In this document: positions 45,575-54,775 of the stretch, piece by piece
How positions within the stretch are numbered: position 1 is the stretch's first letter
How the letters are laid out: every line of letters starts with the position of its first letter
Source: Pantoea sp. 18069
GTDB taxonomy: Bacteria > Pseudomonadota > Gammaproteobacteria > Burkholderiales > Burkholderiaceae_C
Direction of reading: 5' to 3'
DNA: 64,000 bases
NCBI RefSeq assembly: GCF_902706035.1
Contig: NZ_CACSJA010000008.1
Location: 62,001 to 126,000, forward strand
Made by a program: the position numbers and the translations under genes
Notes under the pieces: model-generated
What the model was told of the DNA's origin: nothing
What the model saw: the letters and a program-made list of their open reading frames with translations, nothing else
Databases searched by the model: none

Positions 45575-45970
45575 TTAATCGAGCATTTTCTTGACGTATC
45601 GCGGAACACGACTGGAAGTTTTCAGCCCTTGGCGGATACGAGCCAGCAATTCAGGGCTACAGGACTCTCTCGCTTGCCATACAGCCTGATCAACCATTTT
45701 CTGCACATGATCAACAGACTCGATGCGCGGATCACGGTAGTAAACGTAGCTGTCATGCGTGATGAATGGATGCTCGCCAGCCATGATGACACAAGCAGCG
45801 TCATGCGGAAACTCGGGCTTCACGGATGTGACGCTTACCATGATGACGTGAGGCTTATTTCCATAGCCTCCCAGACTGGCTGGACCGAGGGCTATCGCAA
45901 AAAGGTGCTTGAAGTCTGCAGGCCCGGAGGGAACCAACAAGCAAGCACCTTGTTCGCAACTCCAGGGCAT
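45575..45970 (-). CDS. Putative toxin partner of a Panacea antitoxin
   Basis: The 131-residue protein (MPWSCEQGACLLVPSGPADF...) has beta-rich sequence in the first 90 residues (KPHVIMVSVTSVKPEF, DSYVYYRDPRIESVDHVQKM) and a basic helical tail ending RYVKKMLD. I do not recognise the family; the CLLVPSG opening is faintly MazF/PemK-like. It starts one base after the antitoxin stop, the gene order seen in two-gene toxin-antitoxin operons. GC is lower than in flanking core genes. Confidence 0.55.
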   Translation of the reverse strand: MPWSCEQGACLLVPSGPADFKHLFAIALGPASLGGYGNKPHVIMVSVTSVKPEFPHDAACVIMAGEHPFITHDSYVYYRDPRIESVDHVQKMVDQAVWQARESCSPELLARIRQGLKTSSRVPRYVKKMLD

Positions 45971-45971
45971 T

Positions 45972-46547
45972 TCAGGCGAACGCCGTGTTGAGTTGCGCCT
46001 GCTCTTTCAGGTGACTAACTGCAGAATCTACCCCTTGCTGTGAAAACCCCAAAGCAGAAAAGAGGCGATCGAGCGGAATTGCAGCACTTGAGCCCTGCGG
46101 ATCTACCCACTCAGGACAGGCGTCACCATGCGTGTACTCGACCAGAGCAAACTTGCTCATGTGCCCGAATTTTTCCCACACACTACCCAGCACCTCCAAG
46201 TCGCCATCGCTTAACTCAAGAAGGTCGTCTTCTGGCGTCCGGATCATGCTGGGGTCTTTAAGTGCCAAGTCATGACCTGCACGATCATCAACCCATGTCG
46301 TCCAACCGCCATCGACACTTTGCACCGCGCCGTTCATGTAGTCATAGGTCAAAGAAAGCACAGGTCCATGGGGCATTGAGACCAGCTTATCGCCTGTGAT
46401 CGGCTCCCCGTAAACCTTTAGCGATTCACGCTCCGACAGGTACAGAAGCTTCATCAGCTTCAAAAGAGGCAGACGACCGCCAGCACGGTGCAGCAAGAAC
46501 GCTGCAGCCTGTGCTGTACGTTTCTCATTGAACAGTGTTGGGTACAT
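45972..46547 (-). CDS. Panacea-domain (DUF4065) protein, putative antitoxin PanA
   Basis: The 191-residue protein carries the Panacea/SocA-like core: PLLKLMKLLYLSERESLKVY, EPITGDKLVSMPHGPVLSLTYD and WEKFGHMSKFALVEYTHGD. Panacea proteins are promiscuous antitoxins that neutralise many unrelated toxins encoded beside them. It is the upstream gene of a tight two-gene operon in a lower-GC islet next to a tRNA-His, consistent with horizontal gain. Confidence 0.8.
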   Translation of the reverse strand: MYPTLFNEKRTAQAAAFLLHRAGGRLPLLKLMKLLYLSERESLKVYGEPITGDKLVSMPHGPVLSLTYDYMNGAVQSVDGGWTTWVDDRAGHDLALKDPSMIRTPEDDLLELSDGDLEVLGSVWEKFGHMSKFALVEYTHGDACPEWVDPQGSSAAIPLDRLFSALGFSQQGVDSAVSHLKEQAQLNTAFA

Positions 46548-46744
46548 GCTTAACTCCTAGGCTGTCAAATGTACCAGATATGGTTTTTCGAGTCGTGCAA
46601 TCATTTCCAGATAACTTTAGTAGTCCGATTCGATTCGTTTCCTACGATGCAGACTTCGCCCTTCTGACCTTGCCCCTGAAAAACGTACCCCTTGCTAAGA
46701 ACGTGTTCAATCATGTCGGCGTGTGTCAAGCAAGGAGAACGAAG

Positions 46745-46880
46745 ATGAACAAGACGGTCAGGGCCCGATACACGCTGGTATTCAAGCAACGAAGCGGTGC
46801 GATTGGTGGAGAGCGGCCAGACGATGGCCACGGCGGGGCGCCGCCTGGATGTGCCATGCACCATGGCCCAGGCACTGCAG
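46745..46880 (+). pseudogene. IS3-family orfA fragment, frameshifted
   Basis: After GGAGAA, the frame MNKTVRARYTLVFKQ matches the start of IS3-family OrfA. It then shifts frame, and RLVESGQTMATAGRRLDVP continues the homology in another frame before it ends. Only about 45 codons remain, so it is inactive. It lies 46 bases from a tRNA-His gene. Confidence 0.72.
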
Positions 46881-46889
46881 CCCATAACG

Positions 46890-46921
46890 AAAAAGGCCCT
46901 TGATTGCTCAAGGGCCTTTTT
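46890..46921 (-). terminator. Bidirectional terminator after tRNA-His 1
   Basis: A perfect 14-bp stem (46890-46903 with 46908-46921, loop TTGC) has A-runs and T-runs at its ends and can terminate both strands. It lies just past the CCA end of the tRNA-His gene. Confidence 0.85.
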
Positions 46922-46926
46922 GTATT

Positions 46927-47003
46927 TGGGGTGGCTGATGGGGCTCGAACCCACGACAACAGGAATCACAATCCTGGACTCTACCAACTGAGCTACAGCC
47001 ACC
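46927..47003 (-). tRNA. tRNA-His (GTG), copy 1
   Basis: The minus strand gives a full cloverleaf: encoded G-1, acceptor GTGGCTG/CAGCCAC, D arm AGCTCAGTTGGTAGAG, anticodon loop TTGTGAT with GTG, T arm GTGGGTTCGAGCCCCAT and encoded CCA. The extra 5' G paired to the discriminator C is specific to histidine tRNAs. The same gene recurs at 59057-59133. Confidence 0.96.
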
Positions 47004-47013
47004 GTAGATTCAA

Positions 47014-47019
47014 ATTATA
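47014..47019 (-). promoter_or_regulatory. -10 box of tRNA-His 1
   Basis: TATAAT on the minus strand stands 10 bases before the tRNA 5' end. A TTGACC (47034-47039) lies upstream, but with an unusually short 14-base spacer. Confidence 0.55.
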
Positions 47020-47224
47020 GCGCGTTTTTCGCAGGTCAAACCGAGTTGTTCCACATCGACGCGCTGGCGGGGCCTGACAGGCAGCGCGGCAGCTATGCGG
47101 TGGCCTCATATGCATGCTCCAAAAACTCACTTGTCCGCCGCCATGCGCGCTTCTACATTGAGTTTTAAGTGCTGGCCTCAACGCTGGCGCGAAAGCCTCC
47201 GCCTCTGAACCTACAAGGACCACC

Positions 47225-48190
47225 ATGACAACGACAGTTTCTGCCTTCGGCCTGCGGGCCCTTGCAATCAAAGTGGGCGGCACCGTGCTGTTGGCCACGC
47301 TGGCGGGTACCGCCCTGGCCAACACGGCGGCGAGCAGCAGCGCCGGCCCGCTGGTCACTGCCGAATGGCTGGCGCAAAACCTCCACCGCGCCGACGTGCG
47401 CGTGATCGAGGTCAGCGTCAACCCCGGCCTCTACGAGCGCGCGCACATTCCCGGCGCGGTGAACTTCTCCTGGCACAACGACCTCAACGACAAGCTGCGC
47501 CGCGACATCGTCGGCAAGCAGGACTTCGAGAAGCTGCTGTCCAAGGCCGGCGTGAAGGACGACACCACGGTCGTGCTGTACGGCGACACCAACAACTGGT
47601 TTGCGGCCTGGGGCGCCTGGGTGTTCGACATCTATGGCGTGAAGAACGTCAAGCTGCTCGATGGCGGACGCAAGAAATGGGAGGCAGAGAACCGCCCATT
47701 GAACAACCGCGCGCCCGAATACGCGGCCACCACCTACCGTGTGGGCAAGGTCAATCTGGACCTGCGCGCGCGCCTGAGCGACGCCCTGGCCGTGGCCGAA
47801 GGCAAGTCGCAGGCCAAGCTGATCGACATCCGCTCGGGCGACGAGTACCAGGGCAAGGTGTTTGCCCCGGCCGGCGTGCCCGAACTCGCGATCCGCGCGG
47901 GCCACATTCCCGGCGCGGTGAACGTGCCCTGGGGCCAGGCGGTGCAGGAAGACGGCACGTTCAAGACCAAGGAAGAGCTGCGCAAGCTCTATGCGGGCGT
48001 GGGCATCGACGGCAGCAAGCCGGTGATCACCTACTGCCGCATCGGCGAGCGCTCCAGCCACACCTGGTTCGCGCTGTCCAAGATCCTGGGCTACGACGTG
48101 AAGAACTACGACGGCTCGTGGACCGAATATGGCAACGCGGTGGGCGTGCCCATCAATAACCCGGCCGGCACGGTCTGGGCTGCAAAGTAA
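47225..48190 (+). CDS. Periplasmic thiosulfate sulfurtransferase (double rhodanese)
   Basis: The 321-residue protein has a signal peptide (to about TALANTAA) and two rhodanese domains. The N-terminal domain lacks the cysteine (VVLYGDTNNWFAAW), while the C-terminal one has the active loop YCRIGERSSH with catalytic Cys, a CRxGxR form typical of thiosulfate sulfurtransferases. It would transfer sulfur from thiosulfate to an acceptor. AAGGA precedes the ATG. A YeeE/YedE transporter gene follows after a terminator, suggesting a common thiosulfate theme. Confidence 0.92.
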   Translation: MTTTVSAFGLRALAIKVGGTVLLATLAGTALANTAASSSAGPLVTAEWLAQNLHRADVRVIEVSVNPGLYERAHIPGAVNFSWHNDLNDKLRRDIVGKQDFEKLLSKAGVKDDTTVVLYGDTNNWFAAWGAWVFDIYGVKNVKLLDGGRKKWEAENRPLNNRAPEYAATTYRVGKVNLDLRARLSDALAVAEGKSQAKLIDIRSGDEYQGKVFAPAGVPELAIRAGHIPGAVNVPWGQAVQEDGTFKTKEELRKLYAGVGIDGSKPVITYCRIGERSSHTWFALSKILGYDVKNYDGSWTEYGNAVGVPINNPAGTVWAAK

Positions 48191-48217
48191 GCACGGGCTG
48201 CGGCAACGCGCCTTTTC

Positions 48218-48242
48218 AATGCCCGCATGCGCGGGCATTTTT
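48218..48242 (+). terminator. Terminator after the rhodanese gene
   Basis: A 9-bp stem AATGCCCGC/GCGGGCATT with loop ATGC is followed by a T-run (48238-48242). It separates the rhodanese gene from the YeeE/YedE gene, though some read-through is possible. Confidence 0.8.
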
Positions 48243-48259
48243 GCGACCAGACAGGAAAA

Positions 48260-49513
48260 ATGATGTCCACCATTGAAGCAAGTCGCACCGACCTGCCGCC
48301 TGACGCAGCCCGCAGCGCTGCCTGGCAGCCCTGGGCTGCGGCCGGCCTGATCGTGCTGCTGTGGCTGTTCGCCGGCCAGGCACAGACATGGAACGGCGGG
48401 CGCACGCTGGTGTTTGCGTTGTCCATAGGCATCGCACTCGGTGTGGTGCTGCAACGCACGCGCTTTTGCTTTTACTGCCATGCGCGCGACTGGCTGCAGC
48501 GCGATGACCCGCGCGGCATTCTGGCCATTGCACTGGCGCTGGCGATCGGTGTGGTGGGCATGACGGTGGTGCAAAGCAGCTGGGTCGCGAATCCCCAGGC
48601 CGGGCAGTTGCCGCCCGAAATGCATATCGGCCCGGTGAGCTGGGTGCTGGTGCTGGCCGGGCTCGCGTTTGGCGCGGGCATGTCGGTGTCGGGCTCGTGC
48701 ATCAGCGCCCACTGGTACCGGCTTGCCGAAGGCTCGGCCGTCGCACCGTTCGCATTGCTCGGCACCGGCCTGGGCTTTGCTATCGGCTTTCACACCTGGA
48801 ACCCCCTGTACAGCCTGGCCGTGGCCGGTGCGCCCGTCGTCTGGCTGCCCGGGCATCTGGGCTATGGCGGCGCGCTGGCCGTGCAACTGGGCGTCCTGGG
48901 CCTGTGGTCGGCCTGGGTCTGGCAGCGGCATGTCAAACGCCAGGCGCCTGCCGTGCGACCCAGCGCCGTGCCGGTGTCAAAGGACCTGCGCAGCCTGTGG
49001 CTGTCATTGTGGACCGGCCGCTGGAACTATGCCCTGGGCGGTGCGCTGGTCGGGCTGATCAGCGTGCTCGCCATCGTGCGCATGCGGCCGCTGGGCGTGA
49101 CCGCGACGCTGGGCAGCCAGGTGCGCGGTGCCTTGCAGACGCATGGCTGGGTGCCCGAGCGGCTCAACGGCCTCGACGGGTTTGCGGGCTGCGCCACGCT
49201 GCCCCAGGAAAGCTGGGCCACGCCCAACGCATTGGTGCTCGTGGGCCTGATAGCCGGCGCGTTTGTCGCGGCGCTCGCCAGCCGGCAATTCACGCCGCGC
49301 CTGCCCACGGGCCGTGACGCGCTGCGCGGCATTGCCGGCGGCACGCTGCTGGGCTGGGGCGCGATGACCGGGCTGGGCTGCACCATAGGCACCCTGCTGT
49401 CGGGCGGCATGGCCGGCGCGCTCAGCGCCTGGGTGTTCGGTGCGGCCATGCTCGCCGCGCTGTGGCTGGGTTTTCGCTTTCAGGCATGGCAGGCAACACG
49501 CGGCGCGACCTAG
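48260..49513 (+). CDS. YeeE/YedE family (TsuA-like) sulfur-compound transporter
   Basis: The 417-residue inner-membrane protein has about nine or more spans and the family's cysteine sites in CFYCHARDWL, GSCISAHWYR, GCATLPQ and GLGCTIGTLLSGGMAGA. YeeE/TsuA relatives import thiosulfate using such cysteines. AGGA lies four bases upstream of ATG 48260; ATG 48263 is an equal alternative. A rhodanese gene upstream fits uptake or relay of thiosulfate sulfur. Confidence 0.85.
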   Translation: MMSTIEASRTDLPPDAARSAAWQPWAAAGLIVLLWLFAGQAQTWNGGRTLVFALSIGIALGVVLQRTRFCFYCHARDWLQRDDPRGILAIALALAIGVVGMTVVQSSWVANPQAGQLPPEMHIGPVSWVLVLAGLAFGAGMSVSGSCISAHWYRLAEGSAVAPFALLGTGLGFAIGFHTWNPLYSLAVAGAPVVWLPGHLGYGGALAVQLGVLGLWSAWVWQRHVKRQAPAVRPSAVPVSKDLRSLWLSLWTGRWNYALGGALVGLISVLAIVRMRPLGVTATLGSQVRGALQTHGWVPERLNGLDGFAGCATLPQESWATPNALVLVGLIAGAFVAALASRQFTPRLPTGRDALRGIAGGTLLGWGAMTGLGCTIGTLLSGGMAGALSAWVFGAAMLAALWLGFRFQAWQATRGAT

Positions 49514-49521
49514 ACCGAGAC

Positions 49522-50847
49522 CTACTGCGCGCGCACCACGCGCCAGATGGTGTTGCCCACGTCATCGGCAACCAGCAGCGCGCCCTTGGCATCGAGTGCC
49601 ACGCCCACGGGGCGGCCATGGGCCTTACCGTCCTTGTTCAGGAATCCGCCAAGGAACTGCACGGGGGCACCCGATGGACGCCCTGCGGCAAATGGCACGA
49701 AGACGACGTTGTAGCCCGTGAGTTCCTTACGGTTCCACGAGCCATGCTGGCCGATGAAGGCACCGCTGGCGTAGGGCGCGGGCATGCGCCCGTCCGAGAA
49801 CGCCAGGCCCAGTGGCGCGACGTGCGAGCCCAGGCCGAAATCCGGTGCAATTGCCTTGGCCACCATGTCCGGGTTGGCCGGCTTGACGCGGGCGTCGACG
49901 TTCTGGCCCCAGTAGCTCCATGGCCAGCCATAGAAAGCGCCGTCCTTGACCGACGTCAGGTAGTCGGGCACGAGGTCGTTGCCGAGTTCGTCGCGCTCGT
50001 TGACGACGGTCCAGAGTGCCTGTGATTCAGGTTCCCAGCCCAGGCCGTTGGGGTTGCGCAGCCCCGTTGCGAACAGCCGCTTGCTGCCCGTGGCCAGGTC
50101 CACTTCCCAGATTGCGGCGCGGCCCTCCTCCGCTGCCAGGCCGTTGTCGCCAATATTGCTGTTCGAGCCCACGGTCGCGTACAGCTTGCTGCCGTCGGCG
50201 CTGGCGATGATGTTCTTGGTCCAGTGGTGATTCGCGCCTGCAGGCAGGTCGGTGACCTTGGCGGGTGCCGCGGAAATGCTCGTCTGCCCGGACTCGTATG
50301 GCACTTTGACGATGCTGTCGGCATTGGCGATGTAGAGCTGATTGCCCACCAGCGCCATGCCGAACGGCGAAACCAGCCCCTGCATGAAGGTTTCCCGGGT
50401 CTCGGCCACGCCATCGCCATCCGCATCGCGCAGCAGCGTGATCCGATTCGCGCTCGGGGTGTCCGCGCCCGCGCGCTTCATCACCATTCCCATGGCCTTG
50501 CCACGCAGGCCATCTGCATGCACGTTCTTCGCACCTTCGGCAGGCGCGGGCTTGTTGCTTTCAGCGACCAGCACATCGCCGTTCGGCAGCACATACACCC
50601 ATCGTGGATGGTCAAGGCCAGCGGCCAGGGCCGTGACCTTGAAGCCTTCGGGCGCCTGCGGCACCACTCCCTCGGGCCAGCCCAGCGCAGGCGCGATGTT
50701 GACGGTGGGCAGCAAAGCGCCCTTGTCCGGCGCGGGCAACTGCGGGTTGGCGCCCAGGCCGGGGCCTGCGAGATGCTGGGCCGAGGCTGCGGCCATGCTG
50801 CCTACCAGGGCCAGCAGCATGCAAAAAGAGGGAGTGTGCTTTTTCAT
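49522..50847 (-). CDS. Sorbosone/glucose dehydrogenase-like beta-propeller protein
   Basis: The 441-residue protein has a signal peptide (MKKHTPSFCMLLALVGSMAA) and the fold of soluble PQQ-type glucose/sorbosone dehydrogenases (GLDHPRWVYVLPNGDVLVAE, SPFGMALVGNQLYIANADSI, ATGLRNPNGLGWEPESQALW, GQHGSWNRKELTGYNVVFVP). It probably oxidises a sugar or alcohol in the periplasm and passes electrons to cytochrome c. It begins 55 bases after the coxI-III gene on the same strand, so it may be co-transcribed with that oxidase. Substrate unknown. Confidence 0.85.
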   Translation of the reverse strand: MKKHTPSFCMLLALVGSMAAASAQHLAGPGLGANPQLPAPDKGALLPTVNIAPALGWPEGVVPQAPEGFKVTALAAGLDHPRWVYVLPNGDVLVAESNKPAPAEGAKNVHADGLRGKAMGMVMKRAGADTPSANRITLLRDADGDGVAETRETFMQGLVSPFGMALVGNQLYIANADSIVKVPYESGQTSISAAPAKVTDLPAGANHHWTKNIIASADGSKLYATVGSNSNIGDNGLAAEEGRAAIWEVDLATGSKRLFATGLRNPNGLGWEPESQALWTVVNERDELGNDLVPDYLTSVKDGAFYGWPWSYWGQNVDARVKPANPDMVAKAIAPDFGLGSHVAPLGLAFSDGRMPAPYASGAFIGQHGSWNRKELTGYNVVFVPFAAGRPSGAPVQFLGGFLNKDGKAHGRPVGVALDAKGALLVADDVGNTIWRVVRAQ

Positions 50848-50902
50848 GCGCACAGTATCGGTGGACGGTTTTGCGCCCGCCTGTAGTCCGAAACCGCAAG
50901 CG

Positions 50903-53410
50903 TCAGCCACCCATCCACGCGGGCAGCCAGCGCACCAGCGCCATGCCGGCGAGCGCCTGCGCCACCGCGCCGTGCCACATCAGGGCCGTGTTGTCGAGCG
51001 TCGCGCACGCATCGACACGCAGCCGGCCGGCCCACGACCGCGCGAGCACATAGCCGCCCATGACCAGCAGCACCAGCGCATGAAAGCACTGCCAGGCAAC
51101 GAGCGCCGCAACGGTCGCACTCCAGGCATCGGCGCGCGGTGATAGCCCGCCTTGCAGGTGCACGCCCAGGTCGAGCGCGATCGCGCCGATCGCCGCGCCC
51201 ATCGCCAGCAGCACGGCCAGGCGCAACCGGCCCTGGCGCTCACGGCCCAGGCAGCGCCGAGCCCAGACCATCAGCGCCGACGCGCCCAGCAGCAGGCCCG
51301 CGGGCCAGAGCCCGCCCGCAGGCAGGCTCGCGCCGGGAGGCGGGCAGACGTCGAGCGCCATCGAGACATGGATGTGGGCGAACGCGAACGACGCGAAGAT
51401 GGAGGCATCCACGGCGAGCAGGGTCCATGTCGCCCACCACGAATGCGAGGCACGGCCCCTGGCCACGGTGGGCACGCTCACGCCGTCGCCAATCGTGGCC
51501 ATGGGCCGCAGCGGCGCACGGTCCGAGTCCCAGAGCCAGACCAGCATCGCGGCCAGCGAAATCGCACCCGAGATGAACGCCGGCACGATCCAGGCCAGCG
51601 TCAGCAGCAGAAAGAAGCCGGCCGTGCCCGCGGCCGCGATGAACGGCAACCAGCCATCGCCCGGCAAGCGCAGCAGGTGGCGAATCTGCGCATCGACCGG
51701 GCTCGTGACCAGGGTCTCGCGCCCGCCGAACACCGTGCCGGGCAGCCAATGGCGGCCCGCGACCACCTCCTGGACGAGCGCCGGCCTGTGCCACAGGGGC
51801 GCGCGGGCTTCGATCTGCGGAATGCTGCGCACGCCATAGTCGCCCTGGGGCAGCCATTCGAGCGAGTCGGCGTTCCACGGGTTGCCGGGCTCGCGTTCGG
51901 GGCGCATGAGCGTGCGCACCAGATCGACCAGGCACAGCAACACACCGAGCGCGAAGAGATACGCGCCCGCGGTGGACAGCAGGTTCCATAACGTCCACCC
52001 GAGCCCGTCGGCATAGGTGTAGACGCGCCGCGGCATGCCCGCCAGGCCCGCGATGTGCATGGGGAAAAAAGCCAGGTTGAAGCCACCGAACATCAGCGCG
52101 AAACTCCAGCGCGCCACGCGTTCGGACAGCCGCTGGCCGTTGTACAGCGGCGCCCAATAATAGATGCCCGCGAACAGCGGAAACACCAGTCCGCCGACGA
52201 GCACGTAATGCAGATGGGCGACGACGAAATAGCTGTCGTGCGCCTGCCAGTCGAACGGCAGCACCGCGAGCATCACGCCCGTGAGTCCGCCGAGCACGAA
52301 GACGAAGTGAAAGCCCAGCAGGAACAGCGAGGGCGCAAGCATCTGTACGCGGCCTTTCCAGAACGTCGCGATCCAGGCGAACACCTGCACGCCGCTGGGG
52401 ATGGCCACGGCAAAGCTCGCGACCGAAGTCACATGCAGCGCCAACGGCCCCAGGCCCGCGGTGAACATGTGGTGCATCCACAGCAAAAAGCTGATCACGC
52501 CGACGCCGGCCAGCGCCCAGACGATCGCGCGGTAGCCCACGAGCGGCGTGCGCGCCATCACCGGCACCATCATCGTCACCATGCCTGCGGCCGGCAGGAA
52601 GATGATGTAGACCTCGGGATGGCCGAAGAACCAGAACAGGTGCTGCCACAGCAGCGGGTCGCCGCCGCGCGCGGCAATGAAGAATGGCCAATCGAACGCA
52701 CGCTCGAGTTCGAGCAGCAGCGTGCCCGCGATCAGCGCCGGGAACGCGAAGATCACCATCAGCGCCGCGACCAGCACCGCCCAGGCGAACAGCGGCATCT
52801 TCATCAGCGACATGCCGGGCGCGCGCGTGAACAGGATGCCTATGATCAGCTCGATCGCGCCCGCGATTGCCGAGATCTCGATGAAGCCAATGCCCAGCAG
52901 CCACCAGTCTGCGCCTATGCCTGGCGAATAGTCCTTGCCGGTGAGCGGCGGGTACATGAACCAGCCGCCATCGGGTGAGGCACCGAAGAAGATGGTGATG
53001 AAGAACGCGAGGCCGCCGATCGCATAGGCCCAGAACGCATAGGCCGACAGCCGGGGGAAAGGCAGATCGCGCGCGCCCAGCATATTGGGCAGCAGCCAGA
53101 CCGCGACGGCCTCGACCACGGGCACGGCAAACAGGAACATCATCACCGAGCCGTGCATCGTGAACAGCTGGTTGTAGGTGCCTGCGGCCACGAGCGTGCT
53201 GCCGGGCAGCGCGAGCTGCGTGCGCATGATCAGCGCCAGCACGCCGGCGAGCACGAAGAACAGCAGCGCCGTCGCCAGGTAGTAGAGGCCGATCTGGCTG
53301 TTGTTCACGGCCGAGAGCCGGCGCCAGCCGACGGGCGGCTCCCAGGCGCGCTGCAGCGCCTGCAGCTCGCCCGCGGGACGCGGCAGCGAGTTGGGCAGTG
53401 CGCCGCTCAT
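50903..53410 (-). CDS. Cytochrome c oxidase subunit I fused to subunit III
   Basis: The 835-residue membrane protein has a full CoxI part (residues about 30-600: TMHGSVMMFLFA with a low-spin haem ligand, FGHPEVYIIFLPAAGM with the Cu-B ligand and Glu, HHMFTAGL, HDSYFVVAHLHYVL) and a C-terminal CoxIII-like part of about 230 residues (SLLAVDASIFASFAFAHIHV; LVAWQCFHALVLLVMGGYVL). It reduces oxygen and pumps protons. Fusions of this kind occur in caa3/ba3-like alternative oxidases. Its start overlaps the coxII stop (ATGA). Confidence 0.92.
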   Translation of the reverse strand: MSGALPNSLPRPAGELQALQRAWEPPVGWRRLSAVNNSQIGLYYLATALLFFVLAGVLALIMRTQLALPGSTLVAAGTYNQLFTMHGSVMMFLFAVPVVEAVAVWLLPNMLGARDLPFPRLSAYAFWAYAIGGLAFFITIFFGASPDGGWFMYPPLTGKDYSPGIGADWWLLGIGFIEISAIAGAIELIIGILFTRAPGMSLMKMPLFAWAVLVAALMVIFAFPALIAGTLLLELERAFDWPFFIAARGGDPLLWQHLFWFFGHPEVYIIFLPAAGMVTMMVPVMARTPLVGYRAIVWALAGVGVISFLLWMHHMFTAGLGPLALHVTSVASFAVAIPSGVQVFAWIATFWKGRVQMLAPSLFLLGFHFVFVLGGLTGVMLAVLPFDWQAHDSYFVVAHLHYVLVGGLVFPLFAGIYYWAPLYNGQRLSERVARWSFALMFGGFNLAFFPMHIAGLAGMPRRVYTYADGLGWTLWNLLSTAGAYLFALGVLLCLVDLVRTLMRPEREPGNPWNADSLEWLPQGDYGVRSIPQIEARAPLWHRPALVQEVVAGRHWLPGTVFGGRETLVTSPVDAQIRHLLRLPGDGWLPFIAAAGTAGFFLLLTLAWIVPAFISGAISLAAMLVWLWDSDRAPLRPMATIGDGVSVPTVARGRASHSWWATWTLLAVDASIFASFAFAHIHVSMALDVCPPPGASLPAGGLWPAGLLLGASALMVWARRCLGRERQGRLRLAVLLAMGAAIGAIALDLGVHLQGGLSPRADAWSATVAALVAWQCFHALVLLVMGGYVLARSWAGRLRVDACATLDNTALMWHGAVAQALAGMALVRWLPAWMGG

Positions 53411-54330
53411 TGCAGCGAACCCAGCCAGTCGCCCAGGGCCTCAAGCGTCTGCGGGTCGAGTCGGTCGTAGGAAGGCATGCGTGCTCCAGGTTTGATCTGC
53501 TGCAGATGGGCCAGCCAGCGCTCACGGCCGTCGGCCGTATTCGCCAGCGTGCCCGCGCCCAGGTGCAGACGGCTGCCGAAATGCGTGAGGTCCGGACCCA
53601 GGCGGCCTTCGTCGCTGACACCGCGCACGGTATGGCAGGCGCTGCAGCGGTTGGCGAGAAATGCGTCGCGGCCTTGCATCTGGCGCGCCGTCGCCGGCGC
53701 AGGCGCGGGCCGGGACTGCGCCGCCAGCCAGAAGCTGAAATCCGGTGCTGCCATGCCCACCACGTGCAGCGCCATCTGCGCGTGCTGCTCGCCGCAGAAC
53801 TCGGCGCACTGGCCGCGCCACACTCCAGGCTCGGTTGCCGTCACCAGCAGATGCTGCATGCGCCCGGGCAGCATGTCCATCTTTCCTGCGAGCTGCGGCA
53901 CCCAGAAGCTGTGGATCACGTCGGCGCTGGTCAGCGCGAAATACACCGGCCGACCCACGGGAACACGGATTTCATTCGCGGTGATGACATCGACGCCGGT
54001 CACGGGGTCACGGTAGCGCACTTCCCACCACCACATGTGGGCCTTTACGGTCACGACCAATGCATTCGCGGGCGGCAACGGTTTCCAGGCAGGCATGCGC
54101 GGCAGCGCCCAGGTGAACAATGCGGCCAGCACCAGGCCCGGGAAGATCACGCCCCCGCCCAGAAGCCACAGGCGCGGACGCACTGCAGATGCGCGTGCGC
54201 GCAGCGACCAGGCCAGCAACAGCATCACGCCGATGAAGATGACGAGGCCGCCGGCAAACAGCACCCAGGTCACGGTTGCTATGGACTGGGCGGCATCTCC
54301 CGCCGCGGGAAGCATTCCGGCGGGCTTCAT
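53407..54330 (-). CDS. Cytochrome c oxidase subunit II with fused cytochrome c domain
   Basis: The 307-residue protein has two membrane spans, a cupredoxin domain with Cu-A site (WRGQCAEFCGEQHAQM) and a C-terminal class I cytochrome c (CSACHTVRG with distal Met in PGARMPSYDR), as in caa3 oxidases. Start ATG 54330 (MKPAGMLPAAG) overlaps the stop of the preceding small cytochrome c gene (ATGA). An upstream in-frame extension is only an antisense shadow of that gene. Confidence 0.92.
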   Translation of the reverse strand: MKPAGMLPAAGDAAQSIATVTWVLFAGGLVIFIGVMLLLAWSLRARASAVRPRLWLLGGGVIFPGLVLAALFTWALPRMPAWKPLPPANALVVTVKAHMWWWEVRYRDPVTGVDVITANEIRVPVGRPVYFALTSADVIHSFWVPQLAGKMDMLPGRMQHLLVTATEPGVWRGQCAEFCGEQHAQMALHVVGMAAPDFSFWLAAQSRPAPAPATARQMQGRDAFLANRCSACHTVRGVSDEGRLGPDLTHFGSRLHLGAGTLANTADGRERWLAHLQQIKPGARMPSYDRLDPQTLEALGDWLGSLQ

Positions 54331-54725
54331 TCGAGCGAAAAAAGAAAGGCCGCCATGGCCCGGGCATCGGCGGGCGAGACGCCCATGCTGGGCATGGCCG
54401 TGCCGGGCACCAGGGACTGCGGCGCAACGATCCACCGGGCCAGCGTGTCGGGCCGATTGGGCAGCCGGCCCGCGATATAGCTGCGCTGGCTCCAGCCATC
54501 GAGGGGCTGGGACACCTGGCCGCGCGCTGCAGGTACCTCGGGAATGGCATGGCAGGAGCCGCACTGGTACTGCCCCACCAGTGCCCTGCCGCGTTCTATC
54601 GTGATGCGGTCCTGTGGGGTCGCCGACAGGGAATCATCTGGCCCCTGCGCGCCGGCTTCCCCGAGCACACAGCCCGCAAGCAGCACCGGCAACAGCGTAG
54701 GTGAAAAGGCATACCTGCGGCTCAT
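54327..54725 (-). CDS. Small c-type cytochrome lipoprotein
   Basis: The 132-residue protein has a lipobox LLAGC (Cys19), haem site CGSCHAIPE and axial Met in TAMPSMGVSPADA. It is the first gene of the oxidase operon and presumably delivers electrons to CoxII. Start ATG 54725 (MSRRYAFSP) is preferred over one 15 codons earlier. Confidence 0.88.
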   Translation of the reverse strand: MSRRYAFSPTLLPVLLAGCVLGEAGAQGPDDSLSATPQDRITIERGRALVGQYQCGSCHAIPEVPAARGQVSQPLDGWSQRSYIAGRLPNRPDTLARWIVAPQSLVPGTAMPSMGVSPADARAMAAFLFSLE

Positions 54726-54775
54726 TAGCCAATTCTGTCGCACAAATGAGGACAACTGCCGCAAAATCACAGCAG

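Noticed and set aside
46601..46714. 37-codon minus-strand frame upstream of the Panacea gene
   Set aside because: No ribosome-binding site and no recognisable sequence; it ends 53 bases before the antitoxin start. A leader peptide cannot be excluded, but nothing supports it.
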